Positions 12,401 through 22,200 of a stretch of 64,000 nt of DNA are shown here, in pieces. Each line of letters opens with the position of its first letter. The stretch's first letter is position 1. Origin of the DNA: Ciona savignyi. Taxonomy: Eukaryota; Chordata; Ascidiacea; Phlebobranchia; Cionidae. The notes under the pieces are model-generated. The model was not told the DNA's origin, did no database searches, and was given only the letters and a program-made list of their open reading frames with translations. The stretch covers positions 191,651-255,650 of the forward strand of contig CH003265.1 in NCBI GenBank assembly GCA_000149265.1. The letters run 5' to 3'. The position numbers and the translations under genes are program-made.

Positions 12401-12665
12401 AGCACCCATCAGCCCAATCGTTGGTAGTGAGTCACACACCCCCAAACGTAGAGATGTACCCCCACCGGACACACCTACAGCACCAAGCCCCATTCGCAGG
12501 GACGTGCCGCCAGAAATTACCATCGCGCCCCGTCGGCCCAGATCTGTGATTCCCGACTCACCCACTGATAAGGTGAAGTCCCAACCCCGCCCGGCTACCC
12601 CTCAAAAAGCGCCACCGGCGGACGGTGAACCAAGCACGCTTTGGTACGAATATGGCTGCGTCTGA
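1..12665 (+). CDS. ccdc88: CCDC88-family protein (Girdin/Daple-like), 3' part of gene; 5' end outside window
   Basis: CCDC88 proteins are cytoplasmic coiled-coil scaffolds that bind and activate G-alpha-i through a GBA motif; vertebrate Daple also binds Dishevelled through its C-terminal PDZ ligand. Exons (all GT-AG, phases agree): 1-77, 614-769, 1021-1159, 2305-2478, 2944-3105, 3477-3734, 4063-4187, 4544-4676, 5129-5328, 6390-6487, 6865-7098, 7430-7516, 9006-9152, 9374-9448, 9808-9917, 10035-10385, 10964-11053, 12045-12665. Together they give 3,237 nt, or 1,078 residues plus a TGA stop. Order seen: coiled coil with the family run ALESKLDSTLKRSLEAKEEK, the block RRQKEKLEEKIMD, RRNMS, KLGQMAYST, two GBA-like motifs, a Ser/Pro-rich tail, and WYEYGCV at the end. 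The N-terminal Hook-type domain is not in the window. The weakest junctions are the donors after 9448 and 10385. Identity is strong; whether it is the single tunicate CCDC88 cannot be told here. Confidence 0.93.
2305..2478 (+). CDS. ccdc88: CCDC88 coiled-coil exon with polyglycine tract
   Basis: A phase 0-0 exon of 58 codons. It opens TLKHDYESLSQRHQEE, matching the Girdin segment TVKKNYEALKQRQDEE. A GGA trinucleotide array at about 2406-2433 then encodes nine glycines before KIKDHLISVERK resumes the coil. The array is a coding microsatellite in a part of the rod that is variable in the family. A polyglycine run breaks heptad periodicity, so it probably acts as a flexible hinge; that is inference. 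Length variation between alleles is likely. Confidence 0.85.
6085..6360 (-). mobile_element. tRNA-derived SINE copy, diverged, in CCDC88 intron
   Basis: Matches the window's common SINE in reverse orientation: tail side GTTAACACACAGGC on the left, then GGAGCTATTGCAATGTGTTG, TTGCCTAAAGACACAACC, and a tRNA-like head ending TCGGTCGGAC. It is clearly more diverged than other copies. Its head lies some 30 bases from the acceptor of the exon starting at 6390. Confidence 0.75.
6390..9448 (+). CDS. ccdc88: CCDC88 post-coil conserved exons
   Basis: Five exons (6390-6487, 6865-7098, 7430-7516, 9006-9152, 9374-9448) follow the coiled coil. They encode a basic patch after EKIMDLYRAP, a Ser/Thr-rich segment, RRNMSLFNHLRRI (vertebrate Girdin has RRSMSMNDLV), and KRRSKLGQMAYSTNALNQLS (Girdin: KRRKELGAMAFSTTAINFS). 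In Girdin the equivalent region lies between the rod and the GBA motif. The short exon 7430-7516 was assigned from phase and the RRNMS match; its acceptor (CACCGGTAG) is pyrimidine-poor. The 1.5-kb intron 7517-9005 shows no coding signal. Confidence 0.85.
8642..8657. repeat. (ATT)n microsatellite
   Basis: Short ATT trinucleotide run in the CCDC88 intron 7517-9005. Confidence 0.8.
9808..9917 (+). CDS. ccdc88: CCDC88 exon with first candidate GBA motif
   Basis: Bases 9879-9908 encode ISLKQFLKEE inside KEQISLKQFLKEERSQ. Vertebrate Girdin has VVTLQQFLEESN at its GBA site, which binds the switch II region of G-alpha-i and promotes nucleotide exchange. The hydrophobic, Ser/Thr, Gln-Phe-Leu and trailing Glu positions are kept. 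Entry is phase 1 from 9448 and exit is phase 0 into 10035. A second, more Girdin-like copy is encoded at 10994-11026. Confidence 0.75.
10035..10385 (+). CDS. ccdc88: CCDC88 Ser/Pro-rich exon between the two GBA-like motifs
   Basis: A 351-nt phase 0-0 exon of 117 codons. The product is disordered in character, rich in Pro, Ser, Lys and Arg, and includes SPEKRQPIRAASWAP and GLGSPGRSLMSLGVI. There is no recognised domain. Being symmetric in phase it could be skipped without a frameshift, which would bring the two GBA-like motifs close together. The donor AAG/GTGTGA is weak, so the 3' boundary is less certain than the acceptor. Confidence 0.75.
10964..11053 (+). CDS. ccdc88: CCDC88 exon with second candidate GBA motif
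   Basis: A 90-nt phase 0-0 exon encoding 30 residues, among them NEIITLEQFLHETYN (motif at 10991-11029). This aligns closely with the Girdin/Daple GBA consensus E-V-V-T-L-x-x-F-L-E-E-S-N, so it is probably the orthologous motif. Flanks are a clear acceptor (CCATTCCAG) and the donor ATG/GTAAAA. Because the exon is symmetric, alternative splicing could remove this motif alone. Confidence 0.8.
11411..11704 (-). mobile_element. tRNA-derived SINE copy in last CCDC88 intron
   Basis: Near full-length copy, reverse orientation. It starts with an AGGATAGGAGG tail repeat and contains CCTGTGAATGGGAAAACCAA, CCTCGCGCCCATCGTCGGGT and CTTGCCCAAGGACACAACC, ending in the head with CCAACGGGCCGGAC. The reverse complement of the head shows the Pol III A-box and B-box remnants. 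Confidence 0.85.
12045..12665 (+). CDS. ccdc88: CCDC88 terminal exon with Daple-type PDZ-binding end
   Basis: 206 codons plus TGA. The start was set at the acceptor TTAACCCAG/GTG because phase 0 from 11053 requires it; the nearer AG at 12018 would lead to a stop. The product is Ser/Pro/Arg-rich and disordered, with SP and RRDVPP repeats (at about 12449 and 12497). It ends TLWYEYGCV; vertebrate Daple also ends in GCV, the ligand for the Dishevelled PDZ domain, whereas Girdin lacks it. By this feature the gene resembles Daple (CCDC88C). Confidence 0.9.
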   Translation: MKAGDSPTVTLRSNPTPRQRPLSVNLRSQSPVSLSAVQRLDSLVGSPSGSFHGNPRASPRSSPNDVTLRSRSSSTLANQQRRPTSAYSPYSNQRIRNHNEEYSREMTSTPISSKPIVDPAPISPIVGSESHTPKRRDVPPPDTPTAPSPIRRDVPPEITIAPRRPRSVIPDSPTDKVKSQPRPATPQKAPPADGEPSTLWYEYGCV

Positions 12666-13090
12666 ACTTTTCACTGTTTTTTAATCAAAATCCACCATTT
12701 CGAACGATTGCGACCACTCGTATTATGTTACTTAGTAGAAAATTTTATTTTTTTTACTCACTTGAAATACTGATTAGTTGCACTGTCCCGATTTTTCGCG
12801 TCGATCTTACAAAAAGAGCATTCGAAGTTCACAAATCCCCACATTGAAAATTTTAATCTGCCATTCCAGCGAAACCGTACATACAATTCGTTGTCGCGCA
12901 AAAAGTGCCTTAACTGTGACAGGTGTGTGCAGTGCCTTTTACGCCTTTTATTTTCCAATCAGTTGAAATGAAATTTAATTGTACATAATCCCACAACCAC
13001 CTATATAGTACGCGTAAAATCGTATAATTTAGTGTTCCAACTTTGGCCTTTGTTAATTTTCACTGTGGATTCATCCCATAGATATCGTAG

Positions 13091-13096
13091 AATAAA
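13091..13096 (+). terminator. Probable poly(A) signal of the CCDC88 gene
   Basis: AATAAA lies about 426 nt after the CCDC88 stop codon and is the first canonical hexamer I see downstream. It implies a 3' UTR of roughly 450 nt. The cleavage site is not determinable from sequence alone. Confidence 0.5.
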
Positions 13097-13275
13097 ATAT
13101 ACATGGTGTAAAAAACTGACTGTTTTGTGACTCGAATAGCAACAAGGTATTATTTTGTATTTTCCTAACTATTTAAACGTTTTTCTTTCGCATAAACCAG
13201 CGATCTAACACTATTACTCAACCGGTTGGTTTTGTTAGTCCTTTGCCCTTGAAGAGTTTTAGGCTGGATATTATA

Positions 13276-13790
13276 GGAGGATAGAGTAGGATATTCATCT
13301 TTATCCCCGTGGATGGGAAAACCAAGGGGGTTAACACACGGGCAATCGTCAGATCACCTCGCGCCCATCGTCGGGTTACCGAAGCTATTGCAGTGTGTTG
13401 TATATGTTAGACACGTTCCTTCAATTTGGTAGAACCCATTAGTCCGCTGGGTTCAGGCAATGTCCGTAAAGTGCCTTGCCCAAGGACACAACCGACTAGC
13501 TAGCGACCAGTTTCGCACCTTCAACCTTTCGATTGAAAGGCGACGCACTTAACCGTTAGACCAACGGGCCGGACAACTGGTCGCTAGCTAGTCGGTTGTG
13601 TCCTTAAGCAGGCACTTTGTGGGAAATTACCTGAACCCAGTGAAATGATGGATTTTACTATATTAAAAAGAACGTTCCAATCATACACAAATCCTTACAA
13701 TACCTGGTAACCCGACGGTGGACGCATGGTAATCGACTGTCTGTATGTTAACGCCCCTTGCGATTTTCTATCCACCAAGATAAACAAAAA
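13276..13790. mobile_element. Inverted pair of SINE copies, head to head
   Basis: A full-length reverse copy (13276-13574, ending CCAACGGGCCGGAC) is followed directly by a forward copy without its tRNA head (from CTGGTCGCTAGCTAGTCGG at about 13577 to 13790). The two share about 200 bases of complementary sequence, so the transcript could form a long hairpin. The shared junction suggests insertion next to the head or a fold-back event. The forward copy is more diverged. Confidence 0.85.
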
Positions 13791-14882
13791 TATATATTAT
13801 ATTTTATCTGCATTGTCTCGATTTAGTGGGGTCCGTAAAAAATTCGCCATGGTAGCTAATGCGGTTACATCTTTGAGCAAACCGTATTGTGTTTGCATCA
13901 AAAATCATCGTTGGCTGCAGATTGGCGACTGTCCAATCTTGGTCGCCGTTTTTCCATTGCTTTAAACTTTATTTTAATCACAAGCACAATACTCTGTTTC
14001 CAGACGTTACTCCAACCCAGTAAAATTATCACTTGACAACAATACATATTTATGTAACCAGAGAGCCCTTACGTCAATACAGTCTTCTGCATAACAGAGT
14101 AACGGTAAATCAAGGGTACCAGGCGTTCAAGCACTTATCTCAGTACTGCTCCCGTTACAACTCGTATGACGCCCGTTACTATATAGATAAGTCCGAGTCC
14201 GACTGATTAGTCTAGTGGTTTAGTGGCTTGCCCTTCAGCCGAAGGGAAATCGAGGAATACAGTCAACATACAACATTTTGCTTATAAAGCAGATCTAAAT
14301 AAATTGTGATTGTGTTTCAGGTATTTGCCTGACTGCGTAGTTTGAACGGTGGACATTCTCTCATACAGTTTCTAACCTCACGTACCTTTATCTTGCGCGG
14401 CCTCTGTTACCTGGGAAATACACGATGTTGACTTGATGCAATGAAATGGAATTGGTAGTTCAAATTCAAGATTATCCAATACTAAACTCAAAGCAGTCGT
14501 TTCAAAAACCCGACTGTGTGCGCACGTCACTCTGACGAATTCTCCCGTGTTCTTTTAACGTTGCCCATCCGGATGTTTGCACAATTCTGTAATCCTAAAC
14601 AGCAACAATGTTTGGAATTCTAAACAGCTGCATCGGTTAGATTTGCATTTTTGCCAAAAGATTTTCGAGGTAAAATGAAATTTTTAAAACCCACCGGGCA
14701 ATGCATTATTAAAATTATCAATAAGTAGCCAATTGGGAGGCATTTGTGGGCTAATACATGTGAGTGCTCACGATAAAGAACCGATTGGATAATCGTGTGA
14801 AGCGAACGATTTAATGTAAATTGAAATTAAACGTGCCAATGCAACAACTATAATTTATACAATAGTAATCAACCATTCCTGT

Positions 14883-15005
14883 TGGTAGGCTGAATTGGAA
14901 TGTCGACGCTATGCAGACGGCTTGAGGATTGTTGATTCAAAACCAACCGATGTTTACGGCACTTAGCAATTATCGTCTCAATCCAGTGATTTAATGGGTT
15001 CAAAT
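14883..15005 (+). mobile_element. Degraded SINE-like fragment
   Basis: Contains a tRNA-like head remnant (GTTGGTAGGCTGAATTGG) and the SINE-like text CAATCCAGTGATTTAATGGG. It is too diverged for a firm boundary. Confidence 0.4.
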
Positions 15006-16136
15006 AAATCTAAAGAAAAGTCCCAATCGCCCAAGCCACACTCTTAGATCCGACCGCCGGCATGAATTATTCTGACGATTTCCCGTGGGATAACTCCTAT
15101 GGGCTTCACCATTCACGGGTATAAATCATAAACACCACATCATAAAATCTAAATTATAGTTAATTCGTGCAAAACAAGATATGTTTTTCAACTACCCGTG
15201 AACTAATGTCCAAAGTAGTCCGTTAAACTGTAAATTTTGATTTTCGCTTGACAGAATAATGTAAGGAAACCTGCAAATAAAAGGTTGTTAGCGTGTCTCT
15301 ATACAGTTGTTAAATATAGTGCCGATTTGTGATAGTTCAGAAGTGATATTTATTGATCTTCGTGATTAACTAGTACAGCCATGGCGGAGATCGATTCTAT
15401 TTTCAGACCCAAACGAATTTCAACTGTTTCATTACGTAGGCTTTTTTTTGAGTAGTGGCATTGCTATAATGGAGTGACGATCACTTGGTATTCTAGCCCG
15501 GTGCTGATAATGGTACCAGGCGCTTTGTATACTTTTTATTATTACGCATCGCTACAAAGTCCAGTTCCCTTCCAGCAGCACAGAAGTGATTCTATAAACA
15601 CGAATGCGAGGATTCGTTGCAAAATCTAACGTATACTTATTGTCATATGTCCAATATCGAGCGATAACCAGACCGCCATCCCACAGGAGCTAACCACGAT
15701 CGAGCGTAACATGTCGATATTACTTAGGTTCAAGAAGTGGCACTTCGGGCACCTAAACGCCTTGGTCTCACAGTATTGAGCTGTTATGGGCATTATTAGT
15801 TAGCTGTGCATGGTTGTGTTTTAAAGATTTTTAGTTCTGCGGTTAGATCAGATAGATATGTAGCGTGATTTATTGCAGGCAGCGGTAGCAAAAGACACTG
15901 CAGTAATAACTATCCTTTTTCAGATATGTTGATTAAATCGCGTGAAGTGTGAAAAAGTAAAAGATCCAAAAATAAAACCTAAAAGCTTTAATTTGATCGA
16001 ATATACACTAGGCCGAATAAAGATTTAGTTTACAGGTTGTCTAAACTTCTAACGTAACTTTATATAGTAGTTAAGGCCAAATGCCAAACAATTTAACCGT
16101 ATTTTGAAACAAAACGTTTGAACGGAACCAGACCCT

Positions 16137-16283
16137 ATGCGTGAACGTGTGACAATGGAAAATGTGAATTATTATACAACAAAAAGTCAAGATGGGCATC
16201 ACGTAATTTCATCAAGAGATGTCAAAAAATGCCGGGAAAATGTGGAAGATAAAAACCATCTGTTGCAAACGGAGGACATTACC
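16137..16283 (+). CDS. Putative first coding exon of the Kir3-like gene
   Basis: The ATG at 16137 follows an in-frame TGA at 16119-16121, so it would be the first methionine. It opens 49 codons ([15 protein letters not shown]...) that end at a good donor, ATTACC/GTGAGA. Exit phase 0 matches entry into 19788, where the protein continues [12 protein letters not shown] second ATG at 16155 is possible. Support is phase, splice signal and the absence of any Met in the next exon; there is no family homology in this segment, so a different or additional 5' exon remains possible. Confidence 0.5.
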
Positions 16284-19200
16284 GTGAGAATGTTTTACTT
16301 TTACTTTGTTCACAACCGGTTGTAACCGTATATGCGTGATTCATATATTTTTCATTGGAGCTATTACCTGACCATGCGTGGTCGAACACCCGCAAGTCGG
16401 TACTTGTGTAGTCTGCCATACCTTTCGTTTAATGCAAATTTTGTTTGGAAAAGAAAAGTGTGAGAGTCAATTTAGATAAATGCGAATTAGGTTAGGTAGT
16501 AACCTAATCATATGGAGTTGAAGCAACCACACGCAACCAAAGTTTGTCAACAGAATATCCTATCCAGTTTTAGTTCTCGCGATAATGACACTGAGTATAG
16601 GCCTTTTGTCACTAAACTCGTTTGTGACTGAATTTACTTATGTAGAGCGTTTTCAACGATTTTTGTGTGTGGTTTTTGCAAGCAAGTTTTCAAGCAGTTG
16701 CTTTACGTTTTGTAACGGCACTACACAATTCATATATCGTATTTTGAAAGCGATATTATATTTTTTGCAACTCGTGTATACTCGTCAGCTGTTTAGATTT
16801 TTTCGGAAACCCCTAATTACTTTATTACGTCATCGCCTGCTCCCTTAGGGTTAGTCATAAAATATTGCGTCCATTTAAACTAAAGTTGTTTACACTTTCT
16901 CTCGATTGCCACCACACAACTTATAGATGTTACAGACCAGTGCTTTGTATCAATTTTGTATTGAGTAATAATATGCACTAGTACATCAAAAGGTTTATCT
17001 TTGCCCTTATTGTTTTTGTTTTCAAAACTACACCGTAACTACATACAACAGTTTAGTAACTACACAATAATACCAATATGTTTACTTACTACTCTTTAAA
17101 AATACAATACAGATTCAACTAAAATCGATTTACATTATTAACTTTGACCTGCGGTTACCACTTTTCACGAATCGGCTACAAAGTAGAGGTCAATTGGATT
17201 GGTTAAATTTCGGTGCAGTTTAAGAAAATGATTTTTTAATAGTAGTGTACTTTTGCCACAATTTTTAATGATATTCTATTCTACTGAGATCGTTGTTAAA
17301 TCGTATAAGCTGGTCCAACCGGCAACTGTTAAGTTCTGGTTGAAAACACGGCGAGTGCTTAGTCCCGCATTTGACACTTTGACATCCCTCTTGACTACTA
17401 TTTCGAATGTTTTATCCTTGTCTACCAGATAATGATTTTTAATCAGTTTATGCTTGCAAAAACAAAACCAGGAACAACCGTTTTAAAACATTCAGCAAGG
17501 TTAGATTACATGGTCCAAACATGCAAGAATATATAATTTATAACGAAACGTGGGTAGCACGTTTGGTTTGTTAACTTAGTGACCCATCGTTTCTGCAACT
17601 ACATAAAACGTGTATAAAATATACTGATTGTGGTTGTGGACCCTGCTTGTATATATATAGAGAGAAATTAAAATGTGTTTTACAAATGGTCGGTGTTGAC
17701 ACGTGGTTGACGCTCTCCAATATTTATTAGTTTTTCATGTGTGAAACTTAGCCTACCGTAACCCGAGTCTTCGTGGATAATCTACTAACGACTGGGCTAA
17801 TTTATTAACGGATTCATAGTGAAGAACTTACATCACTGATTCGAAATTTTCCCCCTTTTAAAAACAATTGTGTTAATTTTATTTCACATATTATGTGTCT
17901 TGGCATTCGTGCAGATGCAACAAGACAGCGTGCAAAGACGAGCTGCTGGAATTAATAACGATTGATTATATTGTGCAGGAGAGGGGATATATTTTCCTGA
18001 GAGGTTCTATCTGAGCGTCATATTGGGAGGAGTTTTTAGATTGCCACATTTTGCCATCAGTGCCTGTGGTTGCGACTTGTTGTAAGATCTTGTGCAGTTT
18101 TGAGATTGCCACAAGGATTGTGAGGTGTTACATAGTTTTAAGATTGTGATAAGGCCCGTTAAATGTTCTACAGTTTTTCAATTATCGCAAGACCTGAAAG
18201 ATTACATAGTTTGGAGATTACCACACGGACTGCAAGATTACATTAAGTAAGAGTGTTGATAGATGCCCGTTTATGCACTGTAGGCAAATGAAAGTTTGAA
18301 ATTCCTCAGCGAATATTAAAACTAACACTTACTTCAGATCCTCTCCACTATTGGGCTACTGGATAAGTAGTTGTGTGCCTAAATTGCAGCGTAAGCAAGG
18401 AAGTTATATCTTGTGTAAGTAAGTCACTTGATGAGCGTGTAGTGATGCATTATGTATAGGTGCAAGGTTAACTATAAAGAGTAGATGTGATCAATATTTT
18501 TCATTTGTTGTCTGAAACCGTGAATTTATTTATAGTTCGATTGATTCGCTACGTTTAACACTTCACAAGGTTACAACCTACACTGGACATTTCCAAAGGC
18601 GCACGATTGTTTAATCGATAATATAACCGTTAATAAATCGGTAGGACGACGTATCTTATTTGTATATAGCGTATCGGTGCATACACGTTAATTAAAGCGC
18701 ACGAATACTATATTTTCGTGAAGATATTCACATTTAACAAATAAAATATGTCTCATGGAAACACTAGATAGGGCATTTGTCCATGTCAAATTTTCTTTTT
18801 AAAAATAAGTTCACCAACATAAGTTTTATTTATAAGAAACAACAATGTAAATATGTATAACAGATATCCACATTTAAAAATACGACCTAAAACCCCTTCT
18901 ATGGGCAAACTGAAAACGGACAACCATTGTGAATGGGTGCAAAATTCTAGATTTACGACAGGCTGAAAAATTTTTGCACACCGCATGACGTCACTAAAAA
19001 GTGTATAGAAAAAAGATTCAGTGGTGTAGGGTTCGAAACGACCATCCATATATACGGAGAGTTATTCGGGCGGCGAGGTTTTCTCCCAACGTATTCTATA
19101 TATATTTATACATTGGACTACTACCAAACGGGTATACTAAAATGAGTGGAGATTACTGTTTAGGACAGGGTGATAACTCGTTTTTATAGTTGCAGTTTCC

Positions 19201-22200
19201 CTTCTTCCATTATTTCCACCTTCCCTCATTTTGGTGTTGCCCTCCTCAATACCCGTTTTGAAGCTTGATCGTTAAACTACTCGGGTAAAAGGGTAGGGCA
19301 GTAAGAACTACCCCTAAATCTAAAAGTCAGTTAAGGCTTAGTGGTAGGACCGGAGTTAAAAAATATTGGGTCTAGATTAATATAGGAGCCATTAAGGGGC
19401 CAAGTTAGTTTGACAGGTTAATCCGCGCATTTAGCTTCTCTTGTTCCTTCTTCCCTGGTGTTTTCGATATGTGGTGCGCATTTTCTCATCTACCTTTTCA
19501 AGTTTTGTTATTAAGATATAAAGAGTAAAAAAGACGCAGAATTCACGCTGATTTAAGTCTAGTTTTATTTTTCGCTTCACCGGTTTAATAAAATTAAGCT
19601 ATTTCAGCCTGACTGACTTAACGGTGATTTGCGTTTCATTTTCCTGTGTGGGCGGCTTCCCTAGGGAGTAACGCTGACATAATCGCACAATGTGCACCAG
19701 CTCCTGTAAATTTAAATGCTTGTGTAGCGTGTAATTAGCCTAGGCATAATTAAGTTTACGCCCTTACGCCCTCATTCTATGTTTTAGGTTCGGTTTAGCC
19801 AACGTGAATCGAGAGAAGACGGGTCGATAAACTTTGCGAAAAACGGCGGGAAACCAGGACACCCATCTCCGCTTCGAAATCATTCTTCGCCCGACAAGGA
19901 AAAACCAATTAAACCGCCTAAACTCCACCGACAGAACGGATTAATACTAAGAAATCAAACCCAGACAGTTGCTGCAGAACCAAAACTCAGGAGTAATTTG
20001 AGCAAAGACGGGCCCGAAAATTTGAAGGACTCCTCCAGGATCTGCTACGTTCAGAACTCCTGTTATGGTCGGATTTACCCAAGCCTAACCAAGTTCAAAA
20101 CCGCGGACCCCGATTTAACGTAAGTTAAAGTTTCGTGATGGGTAAATAGAAACTTAATATAGAATGTCGTGTCGGCAGTCTCTGTTGTAATTTCTCCTTG
20201 AATAGTGGGTTCATCCAGTAGAAGGATTATGGTTGTAACTCGACTACAATGCGTTCAATACACGATTGTTTCTGCAATCGTGTATAGATAGCTTAAAATC
20301 TATCCCATCAACGGGAGATATTGTGTTGTTTCGGCAACCATAACCGATTTGGACTCACTTTACCTAATACTACATGGGACCGGAGCATTAGACAGTTTGA
20401 AAGCAGAAATATTTTCATTTGTAAAAACATATTACGCGTGCATTGGCAGGTTTAGGCATACATATGTGAATAAAAAGGGCGAATAATGTAAAAAAAAATC
20501 AAAGACTACGGCTTGCAAATTTAGTTTCAGCTTTTAATCTTCTGTCTTTGTCTTTGAACCGTTAGTTATTGAATTGAGCTATGAGCTCTTGTGAGTCGTG
20601 TGTGTTCCAAAGGTCGTGTGGTCTGCAATTCCAGCAAACGCCATGCTAATACGAGCTAATAATCTCCTAATAGCCTCGAGCAGCCCCTGCAGCTATAATC
20701 GGGGTCTCAACCTAAAGCGCAATGACGTATCGACTTCGATTGAAAACCTAGAGTCGACGAACTGAATAATTAATTCACTCGCATCCATGGAGTAGAAATT
20801 AGACAACCCTAATTGCTAATATTGTATGCCGCAATGGAGTTCCAACATCTTACATAATGCGGTTTAATGTACTTAACTGGGATTCCTGCCGTAATTTATA
20901 CAGCTAAAATTATATAAAAACAAAACATTGCAGAACCGTTATAGTCAACGTTATATAACTATGTATTGTATAACATTTGTAATCAAGTGTAAGAATTATG
21001 AGGGTTTTCTTGTTTCTTAGTTTCCGTTTATCGTTGCATTTAAAAATGTCGAATTCGTTTTGTTGGGTGGTTTTTAATGGTTTCGCCGTTCCTCGCGTGA
21101 CGTCAGACTAGTACGCCATACAGCTGCTCTTTAAATTGTGATAACATAGAACGAATAAGGCAGTGGCAATTGATTTTCTCGTTGCTACGCGGGGAAAGCA
21201 AAGTTAAAACGTTTATTAACTGGCTTGAGATTTTTAGTTCAGGCTTAGCTAAGAAACAAAATTAATCACGCAGTCGAGGTTAGAAGTGAATTAAATTAGT
21301 CGCCAGATGACAAAACGTTGGCGAAATTGGACCAGTTTTAAAGTGGGTTACGCTAACAATAGGCTGGTACTGGCAATAAAGACAATACATCCCATATCAC
21401 TTGTTATTGCCATATTGCTGTAGGGTAGCTGAAATGGTTAGGACAAACATATTGTTAAATGGGTATTTCATTCCTGAAATATATCGATTTTTAGACTTGT
21501 TTAAATTAAGCTTGTAAAAACCGTTACCTAAACAAAACGTTAGTCAATAAAGTTTACAGTAAGTAAATAAACGAACAATTACCTTCGGGACTGGTTGTTC
21601 AGCATGCTTCAGCAATACCTGTGCTCTTAACGAAAAGATTACCTTATTGATCACTGCTAATTGTCAAGAACGGTGATTCGTTTAATCGTCTTTTATGCAT
21701 TTCTTACAGAAACAGCAGTGTACTACCAGTGGCAATTGCTTATATAGGGAATATATGAGCATATTTACCTCCTCGACAACATATATGTTCATAATTAAAA
21801 AGTGGTCATTAAAAATGCAATTCCAAAAATCTAAGTATATTATGTGTGAACGATAAAACGTTAAGGAGAAAAACACAAATACAAAAGGCGTGTTAGCATT
21901 CTGTTGATTTGGATCTGCTTTCGTTCTGTTTTCAATTTAAAGAATTAAAAATGTCGTGGCGGGTCTACGGGTGGTTCTCAATTATTTATGTTTACGGCAG
22001 CAGTTGCTGCTTACGAGGTGCTGGCCTGTACCAAGTCGGTCGGTCTTGCCCGCCATACTGTCTATATTCTTAGATGAGGACAAGATTTCATTTTGGTAAA
22101 GGCATTTCAGTGAAGCAGCCATTAAATTTTTAGAGTTGTTTATTGGCTGTAAAGGATATTTTCGTTGAGGATGGAATACGGTAGGATATCTTATTTATTC

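Larger units (their letters stand above)
12666..16136. other. CCDC88 3' UTR and intergenic spacer before the Kir gene
   Basis: This holds the probable CCDC88 3' UTR, then an inverted pair of SINE copies (13276-13790), a tRNA-like fragment around 14200-14265 (TCTAGTGGTTTAGTGGC) and a degraded SINE near 14883-15005. I see no convincing coding exon. The Kir promoter should lie in the last part if the 16137 start is right, but no TATA or other core element is clear. Confidence 0.6.

Noticed and set aside
12641..12847. Open frame overlapping the CCDC88 stop codon
   Set aside because: Out of frame with the conserved YGCV end and without a family match; it is 3' UTR.
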